A DNA stretch of 64,000 nt. It comes from Bog-473 sp963828825. GTDB lineage: Bacteria > Actinomycetota > Acidimicrobiia > Acidimicrobiales > RAAP-2. The notes under the pieces were generated by a model that searched no databases, had not been told where the DNA came from, and saw only the letters and a list, made by a program, of their open reading frames with translations. Positions 6,969 to 16,434 of the stretch are shown here, one piece after another; the stretch's first letter is position 1; each line of letters opens with the position of its first letter. Location: assembly GCA_963828825.1 (NCBI GenBank), contig CAWHGF010000007.1, positions 124,001 to 188,000 of the forward strand, read 5' to 3'. A program made the translations under genes and the position numbers.

Positions 6969-8693
6969 CGGGCGGCCAGCTGGTCGGGGTGCACGACGAT
7001 GTCGTCGTTGGAGGAGCCGGCGGCCACCATCGGGTACACCTTCTCGAAGGCGTCGGTGCGGAAGTCGACCACGACGGGCCGGTCGTCGACGGAGTTGGCC
7101 TTCTCAATGGCGGGCCCCACGTCCTCGGGCGTCTCGGCCCGGATCCCCACGCACCCCATGGCCTCGGCCCACTTCACGTAGTCGGGCAGGTCGGGCGAGA
7201 GGTAGACCTCGGAGTAGCGCTCCTCGTAGAACATCTCCTGCCACTGGCGGACCATGCCCAGGTAGGCGTTGTTCAAGATGGCGATCTTCACCGGGATCTG
7301 CTCGGAGCTGGCGGTGACGAGCTCCTGCGCCGTCATCTGGAAGCAACCGTCGCCGTCGATGGCCCACACGGTGCGGTCCGGACGGCCCACCTTGGCCCCG
7401 ATGGCAGCGGGCACGGCGAAGCCCATGGTGCCGGCGCCGCCCGAGTTCACCCAGGTGTAGGGGTAGCTCGAACTTCCAGTACTGCGAGGCCCACATCTGG
7501 TGCTGACCCACGCCGGCGACGACCACGGTGTCGACCGGCGCCGCGTCACGGAGCTGCTCGACCACGTTCTGCGGCTTGATGGCGCCGCCCTCGACGTCCT
7601 CGTAGTAGAGGGGGAACCGTTCCCGCCACTCGTTGATCTGCCTCCACCACGGCGCGAGGTCCCGCACCGGAGGCAGGTCGCCCCGGGCGTCCATGGCGAG
7701 GAGCATCTCTTCTATGACCTGGCGGCAGTCGCCGGCGATCCCGACGTCGGGGATGCGCACCTTGCCCAACTCGGCGGGATCGATGTCGACGTGGATGATC
7801 TTGGCCTCGGGGGCGAAGGCGCTGATCTTGCCGGTGACGCGGTCGTCGAATCGTGCGCCGAGGCTGACCAGGAGATCGCTCCGCTGCATGGCGGTGACCG
7901 CGGTGTAGTGCCCGTGCATGCCGGGCATGCCGAGCGCCTGGGGGTGCGAGTCGGGGAAGGCGCCCCGGGCCATCAAGGTCGTGACCACCGGGATCCCGGT
8001 GCGCTCGGCCAGCGCGCGCAACGCCTCGGCGGCCCGGGCCTTCAAGACCCCCCCACCCACGTAGAGCACGGGACGGTGCGCCTGGGCGATCAGCTCGGTC
8101 GCCTGGCCGATGAGCACGGGGTCGCCGAACGTCACCGGGTGGTAGCCCGGCAGGTCGAGCTCGTCGACAGACGACGGCCAGTACCACTCCATGGTGGCGT
8201 TCGAGATGTCCTTGGGCAGGTCGATCAGAACCGGTCCCGGCCGCCCGGTGGTGGCGACGTGGAAGGCGGCGGCGACCACCCTCGGGATGTCATCGACGTC
8301 CTTGATCAGCCAGTTGTGCTTGGTGATGCCCATGGTGACGCCGGTGATGTCGCACTCCTGGAAGGCGTCGGTGCCGATGGAGCCCGTCGCCACCTGGCCG
8401 GAGACGACGATCAGCGGGGTCGAGTCCATGTAGGCGTTGGCGAGCGGCGTCACGATGTTGGTGGCGCCGGGACCGCTGGTCACCATGGCGACGCCGGGCC
8501 GCCCCGTGGCCATGGCGTAGCCCTCGGCCATGTGGCCGGCGCCCTGCTCGTGGCGGACCAGGATGTGGCGGATGGAGGAGTCGATGATCGGGTCGTAGAC
8601 GGGCAGGATGGCGCCGCCGGGCAGGCCGAACATGACGTCGACCCCCTGCATCTCGAGGCTCTTGATGAGGGCCTGGGCCCCTGTCATCTTCAT
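6965..8693 (-). CDS. ilvB: Acetolactate synthase large subunit (one frameshift)
   Basis: Catalytic ThDP-dependent subunit of acetohydroxyacid synthase. The first part runs from 8693 and shows the catalytic Glu49 in VRHEQGAGHMAEG and the FAD domain; the remainder continues in another frame with TWVNSGGAGTMGF and the ThDP motif GDGCFQ...ILNN. The frames join near 7463-7470, where ...WKFE should continue into YPYTWVNSGG. The locus length is 3n+1, so a single inserted base restores a 575-residue protein. All motifs survive on both sides, so I read this as a sequencing error or a very recent mutation. Start follows GGGGAAG. Confidence 0.92.
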
Positions 8694-8737
8694 GTGCTTC
8701 CCCTGTTCTGCTCTGCTGCGATTCTGGGCCGGAAATT

Positions 8738-8763
8738 GAAAAGACCCCCCGGGATGGGAGGTC
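8738..8763 (-). terminator. Attenuator-like hairpin with U-tract in the ilvB leader
   Basis: On the minus strand GACCTCCC (8763-8756), loop ATCCC, then GGGGGGTC (8750-8743) form an 8-bp stem with one G-U pair, followed immediately by TTTTC. It sits between the I-L-V-L-V leader peptide and the ilvB start, about 45 nt before the latter. This is the position and form expected of a transcription attenuator. Confidence 0.7.
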
Positions 8764-8792
8764 GTGAGGCGCGTTGCGGTGTGGGCGCGCCC

Positions 8793-8840
8793 CTACGTGA
8801 CGAGTACCAGAATCTCGGGTCGGTGGCTGCGGGCGTGCAT
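8793..8840 (-). CDS. ilv leader peptide (15 codons)
   Basis: Reads MHARSHRPEILVLVT then TAG. Five consecutive branched-chain codons (ATT CTG GTA CTC GTC) sit just before the stop and about 30 nt upstream of a terminator-like hairpin that precedes ilvB. This is the layout of ribosome-stalling attenuation known for ilv/leu operons: starved ribosomes stall on Ile/Leu/Val codons and prevent the terminator. No ribosome binding site precedes the ATG; a promoter with CACAAT ends 9 nt upstream, so the leader is probably translated from a leaderless mRNA. Confidence 0.75.
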   Translation of the reverse strand: MHARSHRPEILVLVT

Positions 8841-8849
8841 GAGCTGCAC

Positions 8850-8878
8850 ATTGTGCCACGTGCGAGGTCATACGACAA
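8850..8878 (-). promoter_or_regulatory. Probable ilvBNC promoter
   Basis: TTGTCG (8878-8873) and CACAAT (8855-8850) are separated by exactly 17 bp on the minus strand. The -10 ends 9 nt before the ATG of the leader peptide. CACAAT recurs as a presumed -10 in front of the AraC gene at 45223. Confidence 0.6.
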
Positions 8879-8914
8879 CCCCTTGGGGGGGCCGCCCCGC
8901 CGGGGCCGCCGGAC

Positions 8915-10712
8915 CTATGCCTGGGTGATCGTGGCCATGCCGCCCGCCGAGGAGGGCGGGCAGCGCCGTGGCACGCATGCCGCGCCAGGACCCGGTCCGT
9001 GACGGGGACGGCGTCCGGGTGGATGCCGCCGTTGCCCTGGACGGCCTGGCGCCAGGCGGCGGCGCGGCGCTCGAAGACGCCGCTCTCGTCGAGTTGCGCG
9101 CAGTCGAGGCGGTCGCGTGTTGAGGTCGACCACGATCGTGTCCCCGTCCTCGACGAGCGCGATCGGCCCCCCGAGGAGAGCCTCGGGCGCCACGTGGCCG
9201 ATGACCAGACCGACCGAGCCCCCCGAGAACCGCGCGTCGGTCATCAGCGCGATCGTGATGTGCCGCTGGCGGCACAGGGCCGTGATCCTCGAGGTGGGGT
9301 CGAGCAGCTCGGGCATGCCCGGTGCGCCCCGGGGCCCCTCGTAGCGGATCACCACGATGTCGTTGTCCCCGAACGTCTCCGGGTGCCGGTCGAGCGCCTC
9401 GATGAGGGCGCGCTCGCCGTTGAACACGCGGGCACGGCCGGTGAAGACGCCGTCTCTGACGCCACCCTCGATCCCGGCGATCTTGAGGATCGCACCACCC
9501 TCGGGAGCAAGGTTGCCGCGGAGCAGGCGAAGCCCTCCGGTGTCCTTGAAGGGCTTGTCGACCGGATAGATCACGTCCTGGTCCGGCACCGGCGGGGCCA
9601 GGCGTCGGACCTGTTCGGCCAGGGTCTCGCCCGTGCAGGTGATCGCCGCACCGTCGAGGAAGCCGGACTCGAGGAGCTCGCGGACGATGACCTGCAGTCC
9701 ACCCTTGTCGTCCACGTCCACCATGGAGTACTCACCGAACGGGTCGCATGTTGACCAGCACCGGTAGTCGCCGCGCCAGCCGGTTGAAGTCGTCCTGGCT
9801 GAGGACGTCGCTCCCACAGGTCGATGCCCGCGGCGCGGGCGATCTCGACGCTGTGCAGCAAGCACATTGGTGGAGCCGCCCATGGCGATGGTGACCGTCA
9901 TGGCGTTGCGGAGTGACGCCGGGGTCACGATGTCGCGCGGCCGGATGCCCCGGCTCGTCATGGCGAGCAGGCAGTCGATCGTCTGATCGGGGAACTCGCT
10001 TGAGCCGGCGCCGATCGTCCGATGGCGGGGCCACCATGTGCAACGGTTCGAGCCCGAGAACAGAGATGAAGGTCTGCATGGTGTTGTAGGTGAACATGCC
10101 CCCGCAGCTGCCCTGGCCGGGACAGGCGTTGAGGGCGAACCGGGCGCGGACCTCGGCGTCCTGGTCGACCACCTGGAAGGCCGACACGAGATCGATCCGG
10201 CCACCCGTCTCCGGATCGATCCCGGGCCTGATGGGGCCGTCGGAGAGGATGACGGCGGGCGTGTTGTTCTCGAGCACGGCGGCGACGGTCCCGACCGGGG
10301 GCTTGTCGCACGCCACGACGGCGACCAGCCCGGCGACGCCGTTCGCCGCCAGGTGGACGTCCGCCACGTCGTGGACGAGCTCGCGACCGACCAGGGAGAA
10401 GCGCATCTGCGGCGTGCCGTTGAGCTGGCCGTCCGAGACACCCAGGGTGAAGGCGGGCGGGATCAACCGGACGGGCAGGTCGTCCGCGGCGATGCGGCGG
10501 TGGAGGGCGGCCTGGACGGCCTGCACCTTCTGCGGGACGCCGAGATAGCACTGGCTGTCTCCGAGGTTGCCGATCACCGCCCAGACGGGGTCGTGGATCT
10601 TCGTGACGTCCTCGCCGAGGAAGGTCGCCGTGCCGACCCGCTGCACGTCGCGCCCGGGGTTGATGGACACGAACGTGGACGTGGCCACCGGCTCCGATTC
10701 TTCGTTCTGCAC
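8915..10712 (-). CDS. ilvD: Dihydroxy-acid dehydratase family enzyme (multiply frameshifted)
   Basis: IlvD/Edd-family Fe-S dehydratase that makes 2-oxoacids from dihydroxyacids. The N-terminal 210 residues read cleanly from the GTG at 10712 and include ACDKPPVG (canonical CDKNMPG) and the cluster motif NACPGQGSCGGMFTYNTM. Beyond about 10030 conserved segments continue but hop frames: TIAMGGSTNVL, then LLHSVEIARAAGIDL, then LSQDDFNRLARRLPVLVNM, then EYSMVDVDDKGGL through DARFSGGSVGLVIGHVAPEA. At least six indels are needed. Its position before ilvBNC suits valine/isoleucine synthesis, though the motifs are divergent. TAGTTT ends 6 nt before the GTG. Confidence 0.85.
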
Positions 10713-10810
10713 GGCTCCAAACTAGCGGGCAGGATCGCCCGGACCAGAGGGGACGCGACCGCGTGGCGGCAGACAGACCCTTGCCGCGCCGCTGCGCCGC
10801 GCCTGTCCGC

Positions 10811-13035
10811 TCAGACGGGTGCCGGCACCCGCGGCGGAATCAGCGCCGTGGGCGTGACCTCGACGCCGATCTGCGGGATGGAGCGGTCCATCCACGCCGG
10901 CATCCACCAGTTGACCGGGCCGAGGATCTCCATGATCGACGGGACCAGCATCATGCGCACGATCGTCGCGTCGACCAGGACGGCGGTGGCCAGCCCGAGC
11001 CCGAAGACCTTGAGGATGTGCAGCGGGTCCTTGATCACGAACGAGGCGAAGACGCAGAACATGATGGCCGCCGCGGCCGTGATGATCCGCCCCGTCACCG
11101 CGATGCCGTCCGCCACGGACAGCGAGTTGTCCTGGGTGCGCAGCCACTCCTCGCGGATGCGTGAGAGGAGGAACACCTCGTAGTCCATGGAGAGCCCGAA
11201 GAGCACGACGAACAGCGCGACGGGGATCCACGGGTCGATGGGGCCCGTCTCGCCGATGCCGATGATGCGCCCGGCCCAGCCCCACTGGAACACCGCCACC
11301 ATGACGCCATAGGCGGCGCCCACGCTGAACAGGTTCATGATCACCGCCTTGAGCGGCAGCACCAGCGACCGGAAGACCACCATCAGCAGGATGAAGGACA
11401 GGATCAGGACGGCCCCGATCACGAGGAAGAGCCGGTGGCCGAGGAAGTTGGCGGCATCGATGCTGCCGGCCGTCTCCCCGCCGACCTGCGCGTTGACACT
11501 GGTCCCTCCGACGACGGGCGGGATCACGTCGTTGCGGAGGGTCTGCACCAGCGTCCCGGTCTGGGCCGACTGCGGCGACGTGGTCGGATAGACGATGATG
11601 ACCGCGCCCGTGTCGTCACGGTTGAACTCGGGCGGCGTAACGAAGGCGATGCCGCCGTGGTGTGCGGCGATCGCCTGCTGCAGGTGGTCGACGGTGGCTC
11701 GGTCGGTCGGCCCGCGCATGTCGGCGGCGATGACGAGCGGTCCGTTGAACCCCGGGCCGAATCCCTGGGCCAGGAGGTCGTAGGCCTGCCGGGTCGTCAA
11801 TGAGGTCGGGTCGTTGCCGGCATCGGTGAAGGCGAGCCGCATGCTGAACAACGGGAGCGCGAGTGCCACGAGCACGAGCACGGCCACGATGCCGGTGACC
11901 CAGGCCCGGCGCTGCACGAAGCGGCTCCAGCGGTACCAGAACCCGTTCTCGGGCGGCGGCCCGCCCGTCTGGAGGAGGCGGGGGACGTGCAGCTTGTCGA
12001 TGGCGTTGCCGGCGAAGCCCAACATGGCGGGCAGCAGCGTGAGGGCGGCGATGAGCACCATCAGGACGGCGGCGATGCACGCCGTCGCCAAACCGATCAT
12101 GTACGCCTGGCCGATGAGGTAGAGGCCGAACAGCGAGATCACCACGGTGCTGCCGGCGAAGAGGACGGAGCGCCCCGACGTCATAAGGGAGGTCACGACG
12201 GCGTTGCGGGGATCGCGGCCCTCGAAGATGCCCTGCCGGTAGCGGGTGACGATGAAGAGCGCGTAGTCGATCCCGACGCCGATGCCGATCATGGCGGCCA
12301 TCTCCGGGGAGAAGTTGGGCACGGTCAGGACGTGGGTGAGGAGCTCCAGCAGGGCGATGCCGATCCCGAGCCCGGCGAGCGCGGTGATCACGGGGAGGCC
12401 CATGGCCACCACGGATCCGAAGGCCAGCAGCATGATGAGGATGGCGGCAGTGATGCCGATGCCCTCGCTCGGGCCCGGGCGCGGCCGTGGCGGCGGCGGA
12501 GATCGGGCTCCCGCCGAGCTCGACCTGGAAGCCCTGGTGGGCGGCGGCCTGGGCCGTCGTGATGACCGTCTTCACGGCCGCCGTGGGGATGTCGGCGGTG
12601 TCGGTGGTGAACTGGATCTCGGCGAAAGCGATGTTGCCCCTGCTCGGCTGGGCGATCTGGTGGGCACCGGCGGCCGAGAACGGGCTGGTCACGCTCTGGA
12701 CGTAGGGCAGGGGCTCGAGACTCGCCACCACCCTGTTGATGGCCGCCTCGTTGGCGGGGCTGGTGATCGGCGCGCGTCGTGTGGAAGACGACGTCGGCGG
12801 TGTCGCCCGCTTTGGAGGGGAACTTGGCCTGCAAGATGTCGGTCGCCTGCTGCGATGGGGTGTTGCCCGCCGTGAACTTGTTCTCGAAGTGCGTGCCCAC
12901 CATCTGGGCGACGACCGTGATGCCGATGATGGCCAGGATCCACAGCACCAGTACCGTCCGCCGGCGGTCGTAGCAGGCGCCGGCAAACCTTCCGAGTGCC
13001 GTCACCTGGGGCTCCTCGGCCATGTGGTCCACCAT
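10811..13035 (-). CDS. MMPL/RND-family transporter (two frameshifts)
   Basis: An inner-membrane transporter of about 740 residues with two transmembrane repeats, each headed by a large periplasmic loop. The proton-relay segments are clear: IGIGVGIDYALFIVTRYR in the first half and VVLFGLSMDYEVFLLSRIREEW in the second. The N-terminus (ALGRFAGACYDRRRTVLVLWILAI) is in one frame, NEAAINRVVASLEPLPYVQSV in a second and SEGIGITAAILIMLLAFGSV in a third; switches lie near 12775 and 12475. MMPL proteins export lipids or drugs. The divergent TetR gene and shared operator suggest induction by an exported or toxic compound. Start uncertain: 13035 or 13023. Confidence 0.88.
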
Positions 13036-13042
13036 CAGGGTT

Positions 13043-13101
13043 GATTCGCCATAAGATTCACCATTGATGAGTTGTAGCACAGAATTCTCCGCTGGTGAAT
13101 C
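13043..13101. promoter_or_regulatory. Candidate TetR operator between MMPL and TetR genes
   Basis: GATTCgCCA (13043-13051) and GATTCACCA (13055-13063) are direct repeats 12 bp apart; TGGTGAATC (13093-13101) is the exact inverted copy of the second. The boxes straddle the intergenic region of a divergent transporter/regulator pair, where TetR proteins normally bind. Confidence 0.65.
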
Positions 13102-13134
13102 CCCCCATCGGAGGAAATTCGGGGTGGGTCATCT

Positions 13135-13749
13135 ATGAGTGCGGCCGCGGCCGCCGGCCGCCGGCCGGGCAACGCCGACACCAGGGGCGAGATCGTCGAG
13201 GCGGCCAAGCGCGTCTTCGCCGCCAAGGGCTACGACGGGGCGAGCCTGCGGGCCGTGGCCCGCGAGGCCCGGGTGGACCCCGCCCTCGTCCACCACTACT
13301 TCGACGGCAAGGCAAGCCTGTTCGTGGCGGCGATGGCCCTCCCCTTCGACCCGCGCACCGTCCAGAAGCAGGAGCACTCCGGCGTCTCGACGTCATCGAC
13401 GACCCCCGGCACGATGGTCATCACGGGCTTTCTCACGATGTGGGACCGCGCGGAAGGAACGGGCTCCTCATTCGCCGCCTGTGTCGCGGGCATGGCGGCG
13501 TCGGCCAGCGTGGCCGACGCGATGCGCGAGTTCGTCGCTGAACGGGTCTGGGAGAACAGCCCGGTGAACGAGGGTGAGAGCGAAGCTGTGACCCACCAAC
13601 GGCGTGCGCTCGTCTCCTCGCAGCTGATGGGACTGGCCTTCACCCGCTACATCCTCCGTGTGCCGCCGGTCTCCACAGCGACACCGGCGGATATCGCCCG
13701 CTGGGCCGGCCCCACCCTCGACCGCTACATGGTGGGTCCCATCGACTAA
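13135..13749 (+). CDS. TetR-family transcriptional regulator
   Basis: 204 residues. The N-terminal helix-turn-helix reads TRGEIVEAAKRVFAAKGYDGASLRAVAREARVDPALVHHYFDGKASLF, a textbook TetR DNA-binding domain. The C-terminal ligand domain (TetR_C-like, with SQLMGLAFTRYILRVPP) resembles regulators of efflux pumps. It is divergent from the MMPL transporter with repeated GATTCACCA boxes between them, so it probably represses that transporter and itself. A GGAGGAAA stretch lies about 20 nt upstream, too far for an ideal ribosome binding site. Confidence 0.93.
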   Translation: MSAAAAAGRRPGNADTRGEIVEAAKRVFAAKGYDGASLRAVAREARVDPALVHHYFDGKASLFVAAMALPFDPRTVQKQEHSGVSTSSTTPGTMVITGFLTMWDRAEGTGSSFAACVAGMAASASVADAMREFVAERVWENSPVNEGESEAVTHQRRALVSSQLMGLAFTRYILRVPPVSTATPADIARWAGPTLDRYMVGPID

Positions 13750-13851
13750 TTCGAAATCCGCGGACTCCCCTCGCCCGGGCGGGACCGTTCTCGCTCCGAT
13801 GGCCGAGATTCCCACTCTCGCAGCGCGACCACATCGCCGACGGCGGCCGCC

Positions 13852-15004
13852 TTGTCGAACGAGGAGATCGCCGGTCGCCTCGATGGGCTGTTCCGCCAGA
13901 AGGCGGCCGTCGAGGGGGCGATCGTCGTCCTGCTCGGCGAGGTCGGCCGGCGCCAGGCCTACCGAGACGAGGGGGCCACCTCGACCGAGCCCTGGGCCGT
14001 GGAGCGCTTCGGGGTCTCGATGCCGACCGCACGCGCGCTCACCCACCTCGGCGAGAAGGCCTGGGACCTCCCGCACCTGGTCGGCTCGCTCTGCGCCGGG
14101 CGACCTGTCCTTGGACAAGGTCCGCGCCCTGGCCGACGTGGCCACCCCCGAGACCGATCGCCCGCTGCGTGACCGGGCCACGGAGTGCTCGGTGCGCCAG
14201 TTGGCCGACCTCGCCCGCTCCGCGACTGCGCCGAGCGGATCCCCTGGCCGCGCGGCGGGTCGACCGTCGCTATTTGCGCTTCAACGAGCAGTGCCGCACC
14301 ATGAGGGTCCAGCTGCCCCCCGAGTCCTTCGCCGAGACCCGGACCTGCCTCGAGGCCCGGGCCCGGGCCGGGTCCCATCGACGGCGAGACGCCGTGGGAC
14401 CAGCGCCTCTGCGACGCTTTCGTCGACGCTGATCCGCTCCTCGGGCCGGACGGGCAACGCGGCGGCGCCCAGCCCCTACTTCGTCGTCGTCCACGTCCCC
14501 TTGGCCGCCCTGGTCGACGAGTCAGGCGAGACGACCGAGCTGGGCGGCGAACTCGAGCGCGACGGCCTGATCAGTGTCGAGACCGTGCGCCAGATCACCT
14601 GTGACGCCACCGTGGCCATCGGGGTCGACGACGACGTCGGGCACACCATGTACGAGGGCCGGGCCCGCCGAGAACCGAACCCGGCCCAGCGCCGCGAGGT
14701 CATGCGCCGGGACCGCCACTGCCGCTTCCCGGGCTGCACCAACGTCACCTTCACCAACATCCACCACGTCGTGCCCTGGAAGCCGGGCGGCCCGACCGAC
14801 CTCGAAAACCTCGCGCTCGTGTGCCTGCATCACCATCACTTGGTGCACAGCGGGGGATGGACCATGTCCGGGAACGCCAACGAGGAGTTGCACTTCGTCG
14901 GCCCCACCACCACCGGGCCATGGCCACGCGCCCGTCGCCGCTGTGGACGACCGTCACGGCCGGTCCACGGTCGGGGTTGTCGGGCTAACTCCTCGCCGAG
15001 TTAA
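13852..15004 (+). pseudogene. DUF222/HNH endonuclease-domain protein (frameshifted)
   Basis: A 13E12-repeat-type protein: an N-terminal DUF222 region (EEIAGRLDGLFRQKAAVEGAI, ERFGVSMPTARALTHLGEKAWDLPHL) and a C-terminal HNH nuclease motif (RDRHCRFPGCTNVTFTNIHHVVPW, then NLALVCLHHHHLVHSGGW). The coding trace changes frame near 14100, 14235 and 14390, so no single frame spans it. The nuclease motif itself is intact. These genes are multicopy and mobile-like in actinobacteria, so real decay is as likely as sequence error. Only a TTG starts the first frame; an ATG at 13799 is in a different frame. It ends convergently with gatB, overlapping by 4 bp. Confidence 0.75.
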
Positions 15005-16434
15005 CCGCGCCGGCGGCGCAGCTCCGCCGCCACTTCCTTGCCGTTCGCCTTCCCCGAAGTGGCCTTCATGACCGCCCCGATGAAGACCTGTATGACCTTG
15101 TCGTCACCGGCGACGAAGCGCGCCCACTCGTCGGGGTGGGCGGCGATCACCTCGTCGAGCACCGCGCACGAGGGTGTCGGACCCGAGCGCCTCGAAGCCC
15201 ATTTCCTTGGCCAGCGCCGCCGGGTCTCCTCCCCGCGCTCGAGCAACGCGCTCAAGACCGCCTTGGACTGGGTCGCCGAGAGCTGTCCACCCGATTCCAT
15301 GACGAGCACGGATGCCAACGTCTTCGGGTCCAGCTGCAGCCCCGCTTCGCTCTGTGCGGCGACCTCGTTGGCGGCACGTGCCAGGGCCAGCGCGACGGGC
15401 GCGCCGGCGTCAACGGCAGCCGTCACCAACTCGTCGAGGCCCAGGTCGACGACGGCGTGGATCTGGTCCGTCTCGGCGCCCGTCGGCGACCCACCGAGCG
15501 CGGAAGCCAGCACCGCCCGGCGGTCCGCCGGCATCGCGCCCAGGCCGGCCCGCACGTGCTCCTGCCACGCTTCGTCGGGGGCCAGGGACACCAGGTCGGG
15601 CTCGGGAAAGTAGCGGTAGTCATTGGCTTCTTCTTTGGAGCGCATCGAATCGGTGCGACCGGCCGACTCGTCCCAGTGCCGGGTCTCTTGGTCCACGGTG
15701 CCACCCGCCTCCAGGAGAGCGATCTGGCGCGCCGACTCGTACTCGATCGCCCGGCCGAGCGAACGAAGCGAATTCAGGTTCTTGATCTCGCAGCGGGTGC
15801 CGAAGACGGTGCTGCCGATCGGGCGCACCGAGACATTGGCGTCCACCCGCATCGACCCCTCTTCCATGCGCCCGTCGGACGCGCCCGTCGCCATGAGGAT
15901 GCCGCGCAGCTCGCTGGCGTAGGCCTTTGCGTGGGCGACAGAACGGATATCGGGTTCGCTCACGATCTCGACCAGAGGAACCCCCGAGCGGTTGTAGTCG
16001 ACCAATGCGTGCAGAGCCGCATTGATACGACCGCTCGCCCCCACGTGCGTGAGCTTCCCGGTGTCTTCCTCCATATGAGCCCGGGTGACGCCCACGCGGA
16101 ACCCGTCGGGGAGCTCGAGCCATCCACCCACGTTCAACGGCAGGTCGTACTGACTGATCTGGTAGTCCTTGGCCTGGTCCGGATAGAAGTAGTTCTTGCG
16201 GGAGAACTCGGAGGGCCGGATCTCACAGTGCAGGGCTGCGCCGATCCGCATGGCGAGTTCCACCGCCTGCTCGTTCAGAACGGGGAGCGAACCCGGCAGA
16301 CCCAGGCAAATGGGGCAGATGTTGACGTTGGGCTCGTCACCGAATGCGTTGCGGCACCCACAAAAAAGCTTCGTCGTGGTGGCCAGCTCGCAGTGCACTT
16401 CGAGCCCGACGACCAGCTCCCAGTCCGCGCTCAC
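15001..16434 (-). CDS. gatB: Asp-tRNA(Asn)/Glu-tRNA(Gln) amidotransferase subunit B
   Basis: 477 residues. Starts MSADWELVVGLEVHCEL and shows the zinc-site cysteines (KLFCGCRNAF, NICPICLGLPG), the kinase-like core (NYFYPDQAKDYQISQYDLP, DYNRSGVPLVEIVSEPD) and the C-terminal YqeY-like tail. It activates mischarged Glu-tRNA(Gln) or Asp-tRNA(Asn) for amidation with GatA/GatC. Residues encoded by about 15167-15240 are implausible (ETRRRWPRKWASRRSG) and the alternative frame reads DPAALAKEMGFEALGSDTLV, so two compensating indels hide inside an open frame. Overlaps gatA by 4 bp. Confidence 0.96.
   Translation of the reverse strand: MSADWELVVGLEVHCELATTTKLFCGCRNAFGDEPNVNICPICLGLPGSLPVLNEQAVELAMRIGAALHCEIRPSEFSRKNYFYPDQAKDYQISQYDLPLNVGGWLELPDGFRVGVTRAHMEEDTGKLTHVGASGRINAALHALVDYNRSGVPLVEIVSEPDIRSVAHAKAYASELRGILMATGASDGRMEEGSMRVDANVSVRPIGSTVFGTRCEIKNLNSLRSLGRAIEYESARQIALLEAGGTVDQETRHWDESAGRTDSMRSKEEANDYRYFPEPDLVSLAPDEAWQEHVRAGLGAMPADRRAVLASALGGSPTGAETDQIHAVVDLGLDELVTAAVDAGAPVALALARAANEVAAQSEAGLQLDPKTLASVLVMESGGQLSATQSKAVLSALLERGEETRRRWPRKWASRRSGPTPSCAVLDEVIAAHPDEWARFVAGDDKVIQVFIGAVMKATSGKANGKEVAAELRRRRG

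Noticed and set aside
8690..8878. 62-codon minus-strand frame across the ilvB leader
   Set aside because: It crosses the hairpin and has no branched-chain codon cluster; the 15-codon I-L-V-L-V frame fits an attenuator much better.
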